Shown: positions 10,943-21,572, counted from the stretch's first letter. The stretch: 64,000 bases of DNA from Oscillatoriales cyanobacterium RM2_1_1 (GCA_012033335.1 JAAURB010000003.1:46223-110222); one strand, 5' to 3'. The notes: generated by a model from the sequence alone, not told the origin. Numbers and translations are program-made.

Positions 10943-11950
10943 ATGTCAATTCTAAACACAGCATCTGAGAGAAAGCTTGAAACTGCCAATCATTTTTACG
11001 ACTTGACTGCTGATGCAACCCCAATAGCTCTCCGTAATTTTCTCTATTGGGCTAAAAGAACTGCTGGAGCAGATCTTTTTATGCGCCAGGAATCTGCTGA
11101 AAAAGGCTTTCAAAAGTTATCTGAAAGTAGTTTGTCGATTCGTACAGTTTTGTCATCTATCAGCCCAAACTTGAAAGCTCCTCTTTTTGTTGTGGGTGCG
11201 CCCCGATCAGGAACCACGTTTCTAGGGGATTGTATCAATGTATTGCCCGAGTACTCTTACCATTTTGAGCCTGTTGCAACGGTTGCTGCCAGTCGATACC
11301 TTTATCATAACAAGTGGAGTTTTCAACACGCTTGCTTCTTCTATCGTCTGGTTTACAAATGGCTGATGAGAATTCACCTGGAAGGTAACTTAAGGTTCAC
11401 CGAAAAAAGCCCTGATAATTGTTTCTTGATACCTTTTCTTCATCAATGTTTTCCTGACGCAAAGTTCATTCATATTATCCGCGATGGTCGAGATTCGGCC
11501 CTCTCTAACACCAAGAAACCCTGGTTAAGTTCATTCTCTAATGGTTCTGGTCTCAGGGAACCTAGTGGCTATTTATTTGGTTCGCGACCCCGTTACTGGG
11601 TTGAGCCTGATCGCGCTCTTGAGTTTCAGAATACAAGCGATATCCATCGATGTATTTGGTGCTGGCGGCGACATGTGGAAGCGGCCTTGAATCATAGCAG
11701 TTTCCTCCCTTCCAACCAATTTTTTGAAGTTCGCTATGAATCTTTAGTCACATATCCAGAGCTAAATGCTGATGAGATCCTGGATTTCTTGGAAATTGAT
11801 GAACCGAAATCTAAAGCGATTTTTCGATCCATCGCATCTAAGGCCAATATAAACTCAATTGGAACCTGGAAGCGAGAGCTCTCTAGTCAACAGAAGAAAA
11901 TAGTTGAACAAGAAGCTGGTGCTCTCCTGGAAAGCTTAGGTTATCAGTAA
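10943..11950 (+). CDS. Sulfotransferase family protein
   Basis: A 335-residue PAPS-dependent sulfotransferase-like protein. The 5'-phosphosulfate loop is GAPRSGTT (residues 85-92) and the 3'-phosphate motif is the RDGRDS region (residues 180-185). The family moves sulfate from PAPS to sugars or other hydroxyl groups, so in this region a sulfated exopolysaccharide is a reasonable guess. No signal peptide is seen. It ends 25 bases before the convergent epimerase gene. A second sulfotransferase lies at 34505-35356. Confidence 0.85.
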   Translation: MSILNTASERKLETANHFYDLTADATPIALRNFLYWAKRTAGADLFMRQESAEKGFQKLSESSLSIRTVLSSISPNLKAPLFVVGAPRSGTTFLGDCINVLPEYSYHFEPVATVAASRYLYHNKWSFQHACFFYRLVYKWLMRIHLEGNLRFTEKSPDNCFLIPFLHQCFPDAKFIHIIRDGRDSALSNTKKPWLSSFSNGSGLREPSGYLFGSRPRYWVEPDRALEFQNTSDIHRCIWCWRRHVEAALNHSSFLPSNQFFEVRYESLVTYPELNADEILDFLEIDEPKSKAIFRSIASKANINSIGTWKRELSSQQKKIVEQEAGALLESLGYQ

Positions 11951-11974
11951 TACCGCAGGTTATTCTCGTCGCAT

Positions 11975-13015
11975 CTAGGCAGAGATGAGGGGATAACCTT
12001 CTGAGGCTAGCCATTCTTTTGTGCGATCGCAGGCTTCTTCAAAAGAGACGATGGGAGAGTAATTTAACTGTTCTTGGGCCTTCTGATGGGGAAGTTTGTA
12101 TTGGCACTGATATAGCCAGATCATTTCCTGGTTGAGAGCAGGTTGCTGAGGAAATTGTAAATGTTGCTTTCGTTGACTGGATAGAAAGTGTAAAAGACTT
12201 CCCAGTAAGTTTGAATTTTTCAAACCTTCCCGCAGCTGTTCCTTCCAAGTGGGTGTGAACTCAGGGCAGTTAATATTGGTCAGTTGGGACAGATCAGTCC
12301 CCAAGGAGTGAGCAATGGGTTGGTATAAATCAGCCCATGTTACCGTTTCAGCATCTCCCACCAAAAAAGCTTGACGGTTCACATCGGAGGCGGTCAAAGC
12401 GAGGCGCATGGCATGAACAAGATTATCAATGTAAATACTATTACAGATTCCCTGGCCTTGATCGACTAAGTAAGCCGTTCCAGAGAGCAGGGAATTGGCA
12501 AATCCAGTAATCCAGGTTGAACCCGGCCCTACTACAATTCCTGGTCGGAGCATAACAACTTCTGTTGTGCCTTTCTCACTCAGTTGAAGTAGTTTTCGTT
12601 CAACCCAAACCTTGGCATTATTGTAAGCAATAAACTGACGATCATTTAAGGGACTACTTTCATTAGTTCCTACTGGCGGAGCTTGCCCATGAACCACAGC
12701 AGTGCTTAGATAAATTAAACGCCTAACCCTGGCTTTTTCTGCTGCTTTATAAGTAGAGACTGCAGTTTGTTTGAGAAACCAAGGACTACCTGCAGCACAA
12801 TATATTGCCATATCACAATCCGCTAGGGCATTTTCTAAAGAAGTTGTATCTAGAGCATCTGCCACACAACTTTCTAAATTGGTATGAGCCAAATGGGAAA
12901 GGCTAGACGATGATCGAGCAATAGCTTTAACCTGGGCAATATTTTCAACACAAAAAATTTCTCTTGTTCGGCTACCAATAAATCCACTTGCACCAATAAT
13001 TCCAACTTTCAGCAT
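11975..13015 (-). CDS. NAD-dependent epimerase/dehydratase (extended SDR)
   Basis: A 346-residue Rossmann-fold enzyme. GASGFIG (residues 8-14) binds the dinucleotide. The catalytic pair is Tyr131/Lys135 (YNNAK), with Ser/Thr at about 104-105. Such enzymes modify nucleotide sugars or other polyol substrates, and the exact reaction is not readable. It begins the leftward half of the polysaccharide region, which continues with the flippase, ligase, Wzc-like and Wza-like genes. The start ATG at 13015 opens directly into the first beta strand (MLKVGIIGASG). Confidence 0.85.
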   Translation of the reverse strand: MLKVGIIGASGFIGSRTREIFCVENIAQVKAIARSSSSLSHLAHTNLESCVADALDTTSLENALADCDMAIYCAAGSPWFLKQTAVSTYKAAEKARVRRLIYLSTAVVHGQAPPVGTNESSPLNDRQFIAYNNAKVWVERKLLQLSEKGTTEVVMLRPGIVVGPGSTWITGFANSLLSGTAYLVDQGQGICNSIYIDNLVHAMRLALTASDVNRQAFLVGDAETVTWADLYQPIAHSLGTDLSQLTNINCPEFTPTWKEQLREGLKNSNLLGSLLHFLSSQRKQHLQFPQQPALNQEMIWLYQCQYKLPHQKAQEQLNYSPIVSFEEACDRTKEWLASEGYPLISA

Positions 13016-13135
13016 CCCTAATACTCTCTACGCTAAGGTTATTCCTAGTTTAACTTAATGTGTAACTCAACTTGGATTTCTATTGAGATAAATTCTTGAG
13101 TGGGTTAATCATCAGTAATTATCAGAAAATTCTTA

Positions 13136-14443
13136 TCAAGGCTCACCTGATCTTTTTGCTTGCTGCTTGTAGATTACATAAACAATAATCCACAGGAAGA
13201 TTAACTTGAAAGTTTCAGAAGATAAAGTTGCCCAAATTGCTCCTTTCCAGGAATACAGAGGAATTAGAATCAGATTGAGTCCAACATTGAGGACTGCTGC
13301 ACCCGTTTGTACAATACTGCGGGATCTTTGTAATCCTGCTCCAGTGAGCGCATCTGCCGCCATATACTGTAAGCCAATAAACAAAGGAATCGGTGCCAAC
13401 CAGCGTAAAATTTCAACTGTCCCTTCATATTCTTGACCCAGAATATAAGGTACAAATGGAGCGAAAACTAAAACCCCAACCGTTGCTATAACTCCATAGA
13501 GTATGACACTAGGCAACAGACGTTTGGCAAAACTCAGACTTCCTTTGATGCCGGATACACCATGTTGAAAAAACTTAGCATAAGTTGCACCTAGCATTGA
13601 AAATATAGGAATTGAGCTTACATCAATAGCGCGATAAGCTGCTGCATATATCCCTGCTACCTCTGCCGTTGCAAGGCTAACAAGCATTGTTTTGTCTATA
13701 TTGGCATTAATAGTACCGGCAGACTCACTAATCGCAAAGTATAGCCCCTGGACTAATTCATCATTAAATTTTAGAGAAGAAAACGTGGGTTTTCCAAGAA
13801 TCTTACAAACAAATAATATTGAGCCAAATGATGCGACTATCGTACTAATAAAGTACAAACTTGACCAAACCATAATATCAGGGTTTGAAAACATGCTGGC
13901 CATCATTACAGCAGCCAGAAACTTAGTAATAGCTAGCATCAAACGTACGAAAGCAGATTCTTTAATCATGTCTACAGCCATAAAGGCCTTTGCAGTCACG
14001 TGAAATGTTAAAGTTATACCTAAAATATCAGCAGTTAAAATTAAAATCAAAACAACTATAGGGACAGATTTTAATATAAATAATTTAGCAAATAATACAA
14101 GTAAGATAATAATGATTGTGCTTGACGTAAAAACAGTGACAAGAGTTTTACCCCAGTATTCACTGAATCGAGAACGGTCTCTAGAAACAAATTGAATCAG
14201 AATATCTCCACTTCCTAGAACAGCAAAAGGAAGCACAATTGCTCCTAAAGCACTGACCCCCACGAATATTCCAAAGTTTTCTGCACCCAGGGAACGAGCC
14301 ACTAAGATGAAAGAGGCAGTTTGTATGAATATACCAACAAACTTACTGACTAAAAGCCATAAAGTATCGCGCACTAAAGACTTTTTAAAAGTCCGATGTA
14401 TCTTATTCCCTAGTCGCTGTAAGAAGCCTATAATTAAGCTCAT
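13136..14443 (-). CDS. Oligosaccharide flippase (Wzx/MATE-like)
   Basis: A 435-residue integral membrane protein with about 12-14 hydrophobic segments and the conserved opening of the polysaccharide biosynthesis family (LVARSLGAENFGIFVG). Such proteins flip lipid-linked repeat units across the cytoplasmic membrane. It lies close to a ligase/polymerase and to Wzc- and Wza-like genes, together making a Wzx/Wzy-type export route. It is on the same strand as the epimerase but 120 bases upstream, so an operon is possible. Confidence 0.9.
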   Translation of the reverse strand: MSLIIGFLQRLGNKIHRTFKKSLVRDTLWLLVSKFVGIFIQTASFILVARSLGAENFGIFVGVSALGAIVLPFAVLGSGDILIQFVSRDRSRFSEYWGKTLVTVFTSSTIIIILLVLFAKLFILKSVPIVVLILILTADILGITLTFHVTAKAFMAVDMIKESAFVRLMLAITKFLAAVMMASMFSNPDIMVWSSLYFISTIVASFGSILFVCKILGKPTFSSLKFNDELVQGLYFAISESAGTINANIDKTMLVSLATAEVAGIYAAAYRAIDVSSIPIFSMLGATYAKFFQHGVSGIKGSLSFAKRLLPSVILYGVIATVGVLVFAPFVPYILGQEYEGTVEILRWLAPIPLFIGLQYMAADALTGAGLQRSRSIVQTGAAVLNVGLNLILIPLYSWKGAIWATLSSETFKLIFLWIIVYVIYKQQAKRSGEP

Positions 14444-14797
14444 AATTTATAGTTTTTTTGAAGGGATAACAATTATTAACCTGAGTTGGTGTTTGAAACG
14501 GTTATCAGGTGGCACAGACCCACTGAATTTACAACGGAAAGATAGAGATTTTAAGCGTTGCTGCCCAATCTATCGGGTCACAAAACTGACTGTTCAAACG
14601 TCCTCTAAAGCACTTTGGAATCTATCATACAGCGTTTCCAACGCTGCTGGAGTAGGAGGGGTGGCGGCGCACCGCGCCGCCACCTCTCAAATCTGTACCT
14701 CACATGATTAGAAATCGCTATATATCAATCAGACAGGATTGATGAGAAAGAGTAGGGAACAGTCCTCTGCTTGTAGGCTTCGTCTGTGGACTCCGCT
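14444..14797. other. Intergenic region between flippase and ligase genes
   Basis: The 354-base gap is largely explained by a family 1 repeat copy at 14628-14722. I see no gene in the remainder. It probably holds the flippase promoter. Confidence 0.4.
14628..14722 (-). repeat. Family 1 palindromic repeat, copy B
   Basis: A 95-bp element in reverse orientation, bounded by TACAGCGTTTCC and GAAATCGCTATA. The central hairpin pairs GGTGGCGGCGC (14660-14670) with GCGCCGCCACC (14674-14684). The flanking blocks match copy A closely, whereas the stem sequence differs but still pairs. Confidence 0.85.
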
Positions 14798-16111
14798 TCA
14801 GTTTCCTCGTGATTGATTTGAGATCACGATATCAAGCTTGTCATCTACTGGCTTAACCATAGGAGCCCTAATATAAGAAGTGGCCACTGCCGTATACAAA
14901 ACCCAAAAAAAGTTGTTTTGTCCTAGCAGTCCTCCCTCGGATAAATTAGTCATAAAGGTATATGTCAGATAAGTCAGAGGCCAAAGACCATCCAATCCTG
15001 CGCTCGTTCGTGCTAAGTAAAGCGAATACAATAAAATCACTGTGAATCCAATCCCATAGACTATTAGTCCTAGAAATCCTAAATCCAATAAAAGATCAAG
15101 TATGCCATTGTGGGAATAGGGAACATCCCAACGTGCTGCTCGAATCACATAGGCAGATGGGCCATCTAAACCATTCCAGAATGCCGTGAAGCCATAGCCC
15201 AACCAGGGACGTTTTTCAATCATCTCTCCTACCCATATCCATAGATCTGCCCGGCCTGTCAGGGATGGATCTTTTCCGATAGCATTGAATAGTGCTTCAG
15301 AATTTTCTAGGTAGAAAAAATAGGAACCAACACCAACCGTAACAAAAAACAAAAAGACTGGAGTCATGACCAGATATCTGAGTCGAAATGTTCTATAGGC
15401 GAGTAAAGCGAATAATAGGATTGTGGCGTTAATTAAACTACTTGTTGATCTTGCTGTGGGTAAAAGTACTAAAGTTAAGCCAAAAAATATACGTAGAATC
15501 CACTTTTTGGATGGAGTAATATCTGATGCCACCAGAAACACAATTGACCCTAAAACGAGTGAACGACCAAAAACATTTTTATGAGTGAAGATACCTCGAA
15601 AGGCTCCGGCATGAACTCCATGCTCAACCCCATATCTAGGAAGAAGAACAATAAAGAAAATACTAAATAAAATGATCAGGCCATAAGCATAAGCTAATAG
15701 CTTGATTTGCTCTTTAAGCGAATAACGAGTCCCAAAGTAGAACCCAAATATAGTCGTTCCAACTAACCCGATGCAACTCCTCAAGGTTTCCGATGGATTG
15801 ACTGACCAGGTTATAGATAATATGGTAAGGATTATCATGGCTGAGATAATCCGCTCTCTGGCAACAAAATAAATTGTCTTTTTCCATCGTAAGAGTAGAA
15901 AGAATGTAGCAAATAGGTAAGTCAAGAAGTAGAGAAATACATTAATCGTTAAGTTGATAGAAGAAAAATTAAAACCATCTCCTTCACTGGCTCCCCCTGA
16001 TAAAATTAATGGTAGCCAGCCTGAAATGTAGTGAATCAAGGATAAAACAATAAAAGTGACTTCGATACGCTTTAAAAGCTTTTCCATTCTAATGGGTAAA
16101 TAGGAATTCAA
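14798..16111 (-). CDS. O-antigen ligase/polymerase (Wzy/WaaL-like)
   Basis: A 437-residue protein with about 11 membrane segments. The C-terminal half has the signature GYGFTAFW and, in a large periplasmic loop, SHNGILDLLLDLGFLG, the conserved His-containing segment of the O-antigen ligase/polymerase superfamily. It would polymerise repeat units or transfer glycan to an acceptor on the periplasmic face. Neighbouring flippase and Wzc/Wza genes favour a polymerase role, but ligase and polymerase cannot be told apart by eye. Confidence 0.88.
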   Translation of the reverse strand: MNSYLPIRMEKLLKRIEVTFIVLSLIHYISGWLPLILSGGASEGDGFNFSSINLTINVFLYFLTYLFATFFLLLRWKKTIYFVARERIISAMIILTILSITWSVNPSETLRSCIGLVGTTIFGFYFGTRYSLKEQIKLLAYAYGLIILFSIFFIVLLPRYGVEHGVHAGAFRGIFTHKNVFGRSLVLGSIVFLVASDITPSKKWILRIFFGLTLVLLPTARSTSSLINATILLFALLAYRTFRLRYLVMTPVFLFFVTVGVGSYFFYLENSEALFNAIGKDPSLTGRADLWIWVGEMIEKRPWLGYGFTAFWNGLDGPSAYVIRAARWDVPYSHNGILDLLLDLGFLGLIVYGIGFTVILLYSLYLARTSAGLDGLWPLTYLTYTFMTNLSEGGLLGQNNFFWVLYTAVATSYIRAPMVKPVDDKLDIVISNQSRGN

Positions 16112-16281
16112 ATCCTAACTAGAGATACTGATTAAAAGTAAATTTGATTAAGTCAGGTCATCAGGGAGCACAAATGAACGTAACTCACAATAAAAATAAT
16201 GGGCTTCTGACTACACTACCCGAGCTGTTGGGTCATTAATCTGACTGTTTAAATATCTCTTAAATATCCTCTAGTAGTTTT

Positions 16282-18474
16282 TTAGGTCTTGCTCGATAAC
16301 TTTTCAACATCCTGACGTTTTTTTGGCTTTCCCACCGGGAAATAACGCTTGGCGTGGTAAAAGTACTTCGCTGATTCATTTTTGTTGATCGCATTTACAA
16401 CTAACCCCAAGACCCGCTGACCTGATCTCTGCAACATTTCCTGAGCCCTTTTCGCACTATCTCGATCTAATATTCTGGGACGGGCTACCAACAAAATGCC
16501 CCCTGCCATTTGACTCAGGGTTAGGGCATCTGCTGCCAAAATTAATGGAGGGGTGTCGATGATCACAAAGTCATACTCTTCTGAAAAGTTTCGCACGAGG
16601 GAGATCATCCGTTTTGAATCCAGTAGGGCTAGAGGGTTGGGTGGGGTGACTCCAGCGGGCAGAATACTCAGATGGTCAATACCCGGACAGATTGCGGCTT
16701 CAAGTTCAGCCTGACCCACTAAAATTTCACTCAGTCCAACTGCGTTAGTCAGTTCCCAAATGTGATGTTGGCAGGGTTGGCGCATATCCGCATCGATTAG
16801 CATAACCCGGTGCCCCAACTGAGCAATTGTTGCAGCCAGGTTAGCAGAAACAGTAGATTTTCCTTCCCGGGGTACCGAGCTCGTGACCACAATCACTTTA
16901 ACCCGCTTATCTGAGCTGAGAAACTTCAGATTGGCTTGCAACATCCGATAAATCTCACTGACAAAGGAGTCTGGTGTTTCTACAACAGGGATATCTGAAT
17001 TGGCCCTGTCTCGATCAAAACCAGGAAATAATCTCTGCTTCTCGAATGAAGGAATAATTCCAAGTAAAGTGTAGCTGAACAGGTTTTTAATTTGTTCTAC
17101 GGTTCTTAGACCCTTGTCACCCATTTCCAGGAGCAGCACAGCGGTTGTGGCCGCAATCACTCCCATCATTGCCCCCAATGCTAATAACTCCATCTTGGCC
17201 GTCTTGCCATTTTTGGGAACCAGGGCAGTCTCCAGAATCCGGGCATTATTTGTACTCTTATTTTCGGCAACCTGTACCTCTTCTAAATTTTTCAGCAGGG
17301 TTTCATAGGTGAGCTGAACAACTTGAACTTTGCGTTCCAATTCTTGCTGCTGTTGCTCAAGCTGAGGCAGAACATCTGAACGCTCGGCATAGGTTCTGCG
17401 GGAATCGTACAAAGCATCCAATTGGCGGGTCAACTCTAAACGCTGACTCTCGTTATTGATAAATTGTTCAATCTGATTGTTTTTTTGCTCTCGAACCTGC
17501 AATAGGCCATTGGGAATTCGCGCCCCTGGGCCTAGAACTTGATCAATTTGCTGTTGGAGTAAAGCATTCAGGGACGCTTGCTTTTGCTTCAAACTGATAA
17601 TTCGAGGATTTTTATCTCGAAATCGTCGGCGTTCATTCACCAATTCAGTTTCAACATTTTCGAGCTCAGAAAGAGTACCTAGAACAACGGGAGACTGGCT
17701 CAACGTATTGAGAGCGATCGCATCGTTCAGACTCAGACCGACCTGCTGTTGTAAAGAGGCTGCCAGGGCATTGACCCCACTCAGTTCTGACTCTAAGGTT
17801 GTAATCTGACGATTGAGTTCCGCCTGCTCTAAAACAGTCGTTGTGAATTCCTGCTTCAAATCTAAAACTTTATTCTTTTCTTTAAAGTCCCGTAGCGCTT
17901 TCTCAGCCCGGAATACATCCTGCTGTACGGCGGGAAGTTGCTGAGTAATAAATTCCCGAGCTGTTGTAGCATCAGATTGATTTAACTGAACACTACTTTG
18001 AATGTAAACCTGCATTAAGGCATTGACAATATCAGCTACCTCCTGAGGATCCTTGCTAGAATAAGCCAGGGAAACAATATCTGTTCCCCCGATGATCTTC
18101 ACCTCAAGGTTGCTTCTAATATCTGCTGGGGACAGTGATTTTCCCTCTGCATTAGTCAAGTTCAACTGTTGAATCACCTGATCTAATAGGGGATTAGAAT
18201 TGATAATCTCAATTTGAGTACTAAGGGGAGTTTGATCGGCAAGCAACGCTTTCAGCTCCCCTAACTCTTTACCAATTCCTGCCAGGGAAGAGGTTCTATC
18301 AAGTTTAAATAATAGTTTTCCTGAAGCTGAATAGGTTGGTTTCAAATATTTTGTGCCATAGGCAGACAATCCCAACATCAGTAAAAAAATACTGATTATA
18401 CTCAGCCAATGTCGCTTCAGTGTTTGCAAATACTGACCAATATTTAAATCAATTGACTCTCGATCTTCCATCAA
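16282..18474 (-). CDS. Wzc-type polysaccharide co-polymerase with tyrosine-kinase-like domain
   Basis: A 730-residue fusion that controls chain length and export. An N-terminal Wzz domain has a membrane helix at about residues 19-40. A long coiled-coil periplasmic part follows, then a second membrane helix near residue 440, and a cytoplasmic BY-kinase domain with Walker A around Lys539 (PREGKSTVS), Walker A' (MLIDADMRQP) and Walker B (FVIIDTPP). The C-terminus has only a few Tyr residues (YFYHAKRYF) rather than the dense cluster of proteobacterial Wzc, so autophosphorylation may be limited. It lies upstream of the ligase gene and downstream of the Wza-like gene on the same strand. Confidence 0.93.
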   Translation of the reverse strand: MMEDRESIDLNIGQYLQTLKRHWLSIISIFLLMLGLSAYGTKYLKPTYSASGKLLFKLDRTSSLAGIGKELGELKALLADQTPLSTQIEIINSNPLLDQVIQQLNLTNAEGKSLSPADIRSNLEVKIIGGTDIVSLAYSSKDPQEVADIVNALMQVYIQSSVQLNQSDATTAREFITQQLPAVQQDVFRAEKALRDFKEKNKVLDLKQEFTTTVLEQAELNRQITTLESELSGVNALAASLQQQVGLSLNDAIALNTLSQSPVVLGTLSELENVETELVNERRRFRDKNPRIISLKQKQASLNALLQQQIDQVLGPGARIPNGLLQVREQKNNQIEQFINNESQRLELTRQLDALYDSRRTYAERSDVLPQLEQQQQELERKVQVVQLTYETLLKNLEEVQVAENKSTNNARILETALVPKNGKTAKMELLALGAMMGVIAATTAVLLLEMGDKGLRTVEQIKNLFSYTLLGIIPSFEKQRLFPGFDRDRANSDIPVVETPDSFVSEIYRMLQANLKFLSSDKRVKVIVVTSSVPREGKSTVSANLAATIAQLGHRVMLIDADMRQPCQHHIWELTNAVGLSEILVGQAELEAAICPGIDHLSILPAGVTPPNPLALLDSKRMISLVRNFSEEYDFVIIDTPPLILAADALTLSQMAGGILLVARPRILDRDSAKRAQEMLQRSGQRVLGLVVNAINKNESAKYFYHAKRYFPVGKPKKRQDVEKLSSKT

Positions 18475-18504
18475 TCTTCCTTATCAGAAAAGTTGAAAAC
18501 AGTA

Positions 18505-18599
18505 TATGGCGCTTTTCAATCCCGTGAGGTATGGATTTGGGAGGAAGTGGTGCCCTGCGCTACCGCCTCCCCCACTCCAGCAGCGTTAGGAACACTATA
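18505..18599 (+). repeat. Family 1 palindromic repeat, copy C
   Basis: A 95-bp diverged copy between the Wzc-like and Wza-like genes. Conserved blocks are CGTGAGGTA, GGATTTG and ACTCCAGCAGCGTTAGGAA. The central arms still pair (GGGAGG with CCTCCC, and GTGGTGC with GCGCTAC including a G-U pair), although the stem sequence is different from copies A and B. Confidence 0.75.
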
Positions 18600-18660
18600 T
18601 TGATTACAGAATACTGAGTAGAGAGTTATCTCCAAAAATTGATTACATTGAGAAATGTCG

Positions 18661-20109
18661 TCACTCCCAAAAACCCCCAAATGGCCTTAAAGTTTGCTCT
18701 ACAGAATCTCCAAACCGGGCTTGCCCTGAACGGCTGACAATAATAATGTCATCCCGTTGTAAAACAGGATTAATTTCTGGATCAATTCCAGAGGTTAAAT
18801 CAATTGGAATCTGCTGACGTGATACGGTGCCATTTGGATTTAACCGAATCAGCTCAACCGCTTCCCGATCGGCCCGCCGTTCATCAAACCCTCCAGCCGC
18901 CAGAATCGCCTGGTTCAATGTAGTATCCAAAGACACATCTACAACCCCAGGACGGATCACCTCACCCACAACATTGATCGGAATGGTATCGGGGGAGAAA
19001 CTAGCTTTAGCCAGAATCGAGATCTCGGCAGAATCAATCGCGCTGGCTTGGGGAATCAGGATAGAGTCTCCCGGTTGCAACGCAATATCTTGGGTCACAT
19101 CTCCGTCTTGCAGAAGTTGCCAAAGATTGATCTGGATCATCTCAGTTTGCCCATCCTGGGTCAAGCGGCGCAGCTTGATTTCCCGTACATTCGCCAGGGG
19201 AGTAATTCCTCCCGCCACTTTAATCGCTTCTGTCACCGTCGGGGGTTCCTGCTGTTGCCCATTTTCCAGGCCAACAATATGGGTTCCAGGATTCAAAACT
19301 TCCCCTACTACCGCAACTGAGAAGGGTTGACTACGTTCTGAAGCAAAGCTGGCCGAAGTCAACTGTCGCATGGCAATTGGATCGAGCACCTCTGCCCTAG
19401 GCACAAAGATCGTATCTCCGTCCCGCAATACGACATCCTGGCGAATATCCCCTTGTTCGAGCAGCTCTTTCAAGTTGACTGAGATCACTTGCTCTGTCGG
19501 GTTGATCCGACGAATCAAAATATTACTAATATCGGCAATCTGGGTGACTCCCCCCGCCTGTTGCAAAAGTTGAGTCACTTTATAAAATTGAAACTGCCGA
19601 GTCTGAGAATTGGGGACAAGCAGAGGCACAACATAAGACCCAGGGCGTGTGACTTCCCCAGCAATGACCACAGATAGAGGTCGCGGCGAAATCAGACTGA
19701 CGGTTGTAACAGGTTGCTGGACATAGGGAATATACTTCTCAGTAATCTGATTGGTCAGTTGAGCGACGGTCATTCCCGTTACATTAAATCGACCAATCAA
19801 AGGCAAGCTCAGGGTTCCATCACTCAGGATCAGGTACTCTCCGCTGTATTCAGGCACATCCAGGATATCTACCCGTAACAAATCTCCCGGCCCCAATGTA
19901 TAGGCATCTGTACTGGCGGTACTCAAGGACGCGGCTGTAGACTGGGCTACCGTAGGGCCAGAAAGCAAAATCTGAGCATTAGTTGTACTTGTCCAAGTTA
20001 GACAAATCACTAGAGCAATGCCCTCAACCTTTGGACTCCGGCAACGGGTCACCCGGCCAAATTGATTCAAACCACTCATAGAGAAAGCATGGAGAGAAAA
20101 TTGGTTCAA
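18661..20109 (-). CDS. Polysaccharide export outer-membrane protein (Wza-like, SLBB domains)
   Basis: A 482-residue secreted protein. After an N-terminal hydrophobic segment (IALVICLTWTSTTNAQ) comes the polysaccharide export domain (YTLGPGDLLRVDILDVPEYS, near residue 70), then at least three SLBB repeats, each with a V-x-G-E-V-x-x-P-G core. It would form the outer-membrane/periplasmic channel acting with the Wzc-like protein encoded next. The start at 20109 gives a long leader; Met11 is an alternative. No lipobox Cys is obvious, unlike enterobacterial Wza. Confidence 0.92.
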   Translation of the reverse strand: MNQFSLHAFSMSGLNQFGRVTRCRSPKVEGIALVICLTWTSTTNAQILLSGPTVAQSTAASLSTASTDAYTLGPGDLLRVDILDVPEYSGEYLILSDGTLSLPLIGRFNVTGMTVAQLTNQITEKYIPYVQQPVTTVSLISPRPLSVVIAGEVTRPGSYVVPLLVPNSQTRQFQFYKVTQLLQQAGGVTQIADISNILIRRINPTEQVISVNLKELLEQGDIRQDVVLRDGDTIFVPRAEVLDPIAMRQLTSASFASERSQPFSVAVVGEVLNPGTHIVGLENGQQQEPPTVTEAIKVAGGITPLANVREIKLRRLTQDGQTEMIQINLWQLLQDGDVTQDIALQPGDSILIPQASAIDSAEISILAKASFSPDTIPINVVGEVIRPGVVDVSLDTTLNQAILAAGGFDERRADREAVELIRLNPNGTVSRQQIPIDLTSGIDPEINPVLQRDDIIIVSRSGQARFGDSVEQTLRPFGGFWE

Positions 20110-20517
20110 CCTAAACCGAGTAACCTGGTATCAGGTTCGGATAAAATCATCTGACATTTGACCTGAACAGGCTTTTAAGAGTATTGAGCGATCAAGTCAG
20201 CCCAATCGGATAACAAGTCCGACTTTTCAGATACCCTATTGATCTTGCACTGCATCATATCTTTTCTAGTTTGGCATTTTTTCTTGAGACTGTCTCTAAC
20301 CGCTTGACAGCTTCTTCGACAAACTGAGCCATGATCAGACTTGAAGCGTAATTCTTGAGAAATGTGTTTAAAGCTTTCCTGGAAGAAATCTCTCAAGCTC
20401 AGTGATGCCAAACTCAAGTCTGTTATCACCGACGTTTTAATCACTCAATTGGAATTATTCAAATTCCCATCCAAACCACTACGAAATTCAAACCACTGCA
20501 AAAACTGGGCTATGCCC
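20110..20517. other. Intergenic region upstream of the Wza-like gene
   Basis: About 400 bases without a supported gene, between the Wza-like start and the corrected end of the UPF0104-type gene. It probably contains the promoter of the Wza/Wzc genes. Short open frames on both strands look random. Confidence 0.35.
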
Positions 20518-21479
20518 TCAACAAAGTTTGCGCCCTTCCAAAAACCATTGATCAATTCCAGCAAATAGGGCTCCGGAGGTTTCTGCTAACACACTAACCA
20601 ATCGATAAAATGCCACAACGCTCAGAAGAATGCCGGGGGAAAAATGACCTTGGAGTAGGGCTAGAGTTGTTGCCTCAAATACTCCCAAACCACCAGGGCA
20701 CCCGGAACCAGTAAACCCACAAGCCAGGCTAAACTGTAAGCACTAACCACCAAAGGAATCTGCTGAGGACTGAAAGGAGCCAACGCTAGCATGGTCAGCA
20801 GGAACCCAACCCCTCGTAGCGTGACAAACCCCACTTCTCCAAGAAAGGGCTTCAGGGGATATCGCTCCAGCTCACAACGATGGGAACTCCAGTCAGAGTT
20901 TTCTTCGCCTTCCAAGGAAGTGACTCGAGATTTCTTCATCTTCAACAGACTCAGCTTCTTAACAACTGGGTTCAAAACTCGAGGATGAACCAGAAACATG
21001 ACTAATATTAGGCTAACTACCTGCAATCCCCAGTAATGTTGCTGCACACTAACAAGGGCAATCATCAATGCAGCCGATGCCATTAAAATAGGCTCTAGCA
21101 AGACACTGAGCACAGCAGTCTTTAGAGAGACTCCTATACCGTTGACTGCATTAATTCGGCCATAAAAGTGCCATACATTACCGGGCAGATACTTAGCCAG
21201 GTTAGTTTTTAAATAAACATGCATTCCCCAACGTTGGCCAACGGATTGATTAAATTCCTGTAAGATCATTAACCAAACCCATCCAGACCAAAAATGCGCC
21301 GTCAGGGTAACACTCAAAGCTAGTGCCAAGCAGCCCCATCCTGTACGAGTAATTTGAACCTCAGCAACCTCTTTCCAATTGACCTTGAGAGTGTGGGCTA
21401 AAAAAAATAGAGTTAGCCCTATAACAAGCCACTTCAGGTAAGGCTTGAGGTAAGAGTACAATTGCTTCATGAATTTCAT
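20518..21479 (-). CDS. UPF0104 / lysylphosphatidylglycerol-synthase-like membrane protein, frameshifted
   Basis: A flippase-like integral membrane protein of the UPF0104/LPG-synthase transmembrane family with about eight hydrophobic segments. The uninterrupted frame stops at 20661 after 272 residues, in the middle of the conserved C-terminal signature. Adding one base in the GGG run at 20696-20698 (a missing C on the coding strand) restores LVPGAPGGLGVFEAT and carries the frame to a stop at 20518-20520, giving about 320 residues, the usual length. LVPG and GGLGVFE are the family's conserved motifs, so the frameshift is well supported. The context suggests lipid or glycan movement in the membrane, but no substrate can be assigned. 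Confidence 0.8.
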
Positions 21480-21572
21480 TAAAAGATGGAGTTCAATTCC
21501 GCTTCAGGAAAATATATTTCAGGAAAATACATTTGATTCTCCATGTAAAAAATAATATCCAGGGGACAATAC

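Noticed and set aside
20175..20444. Minus-strand open frame of 89 residues before the Wza-like gene
   Set aside because: Composition looks random, there is no ribosome-binding site, and no family was recognised.
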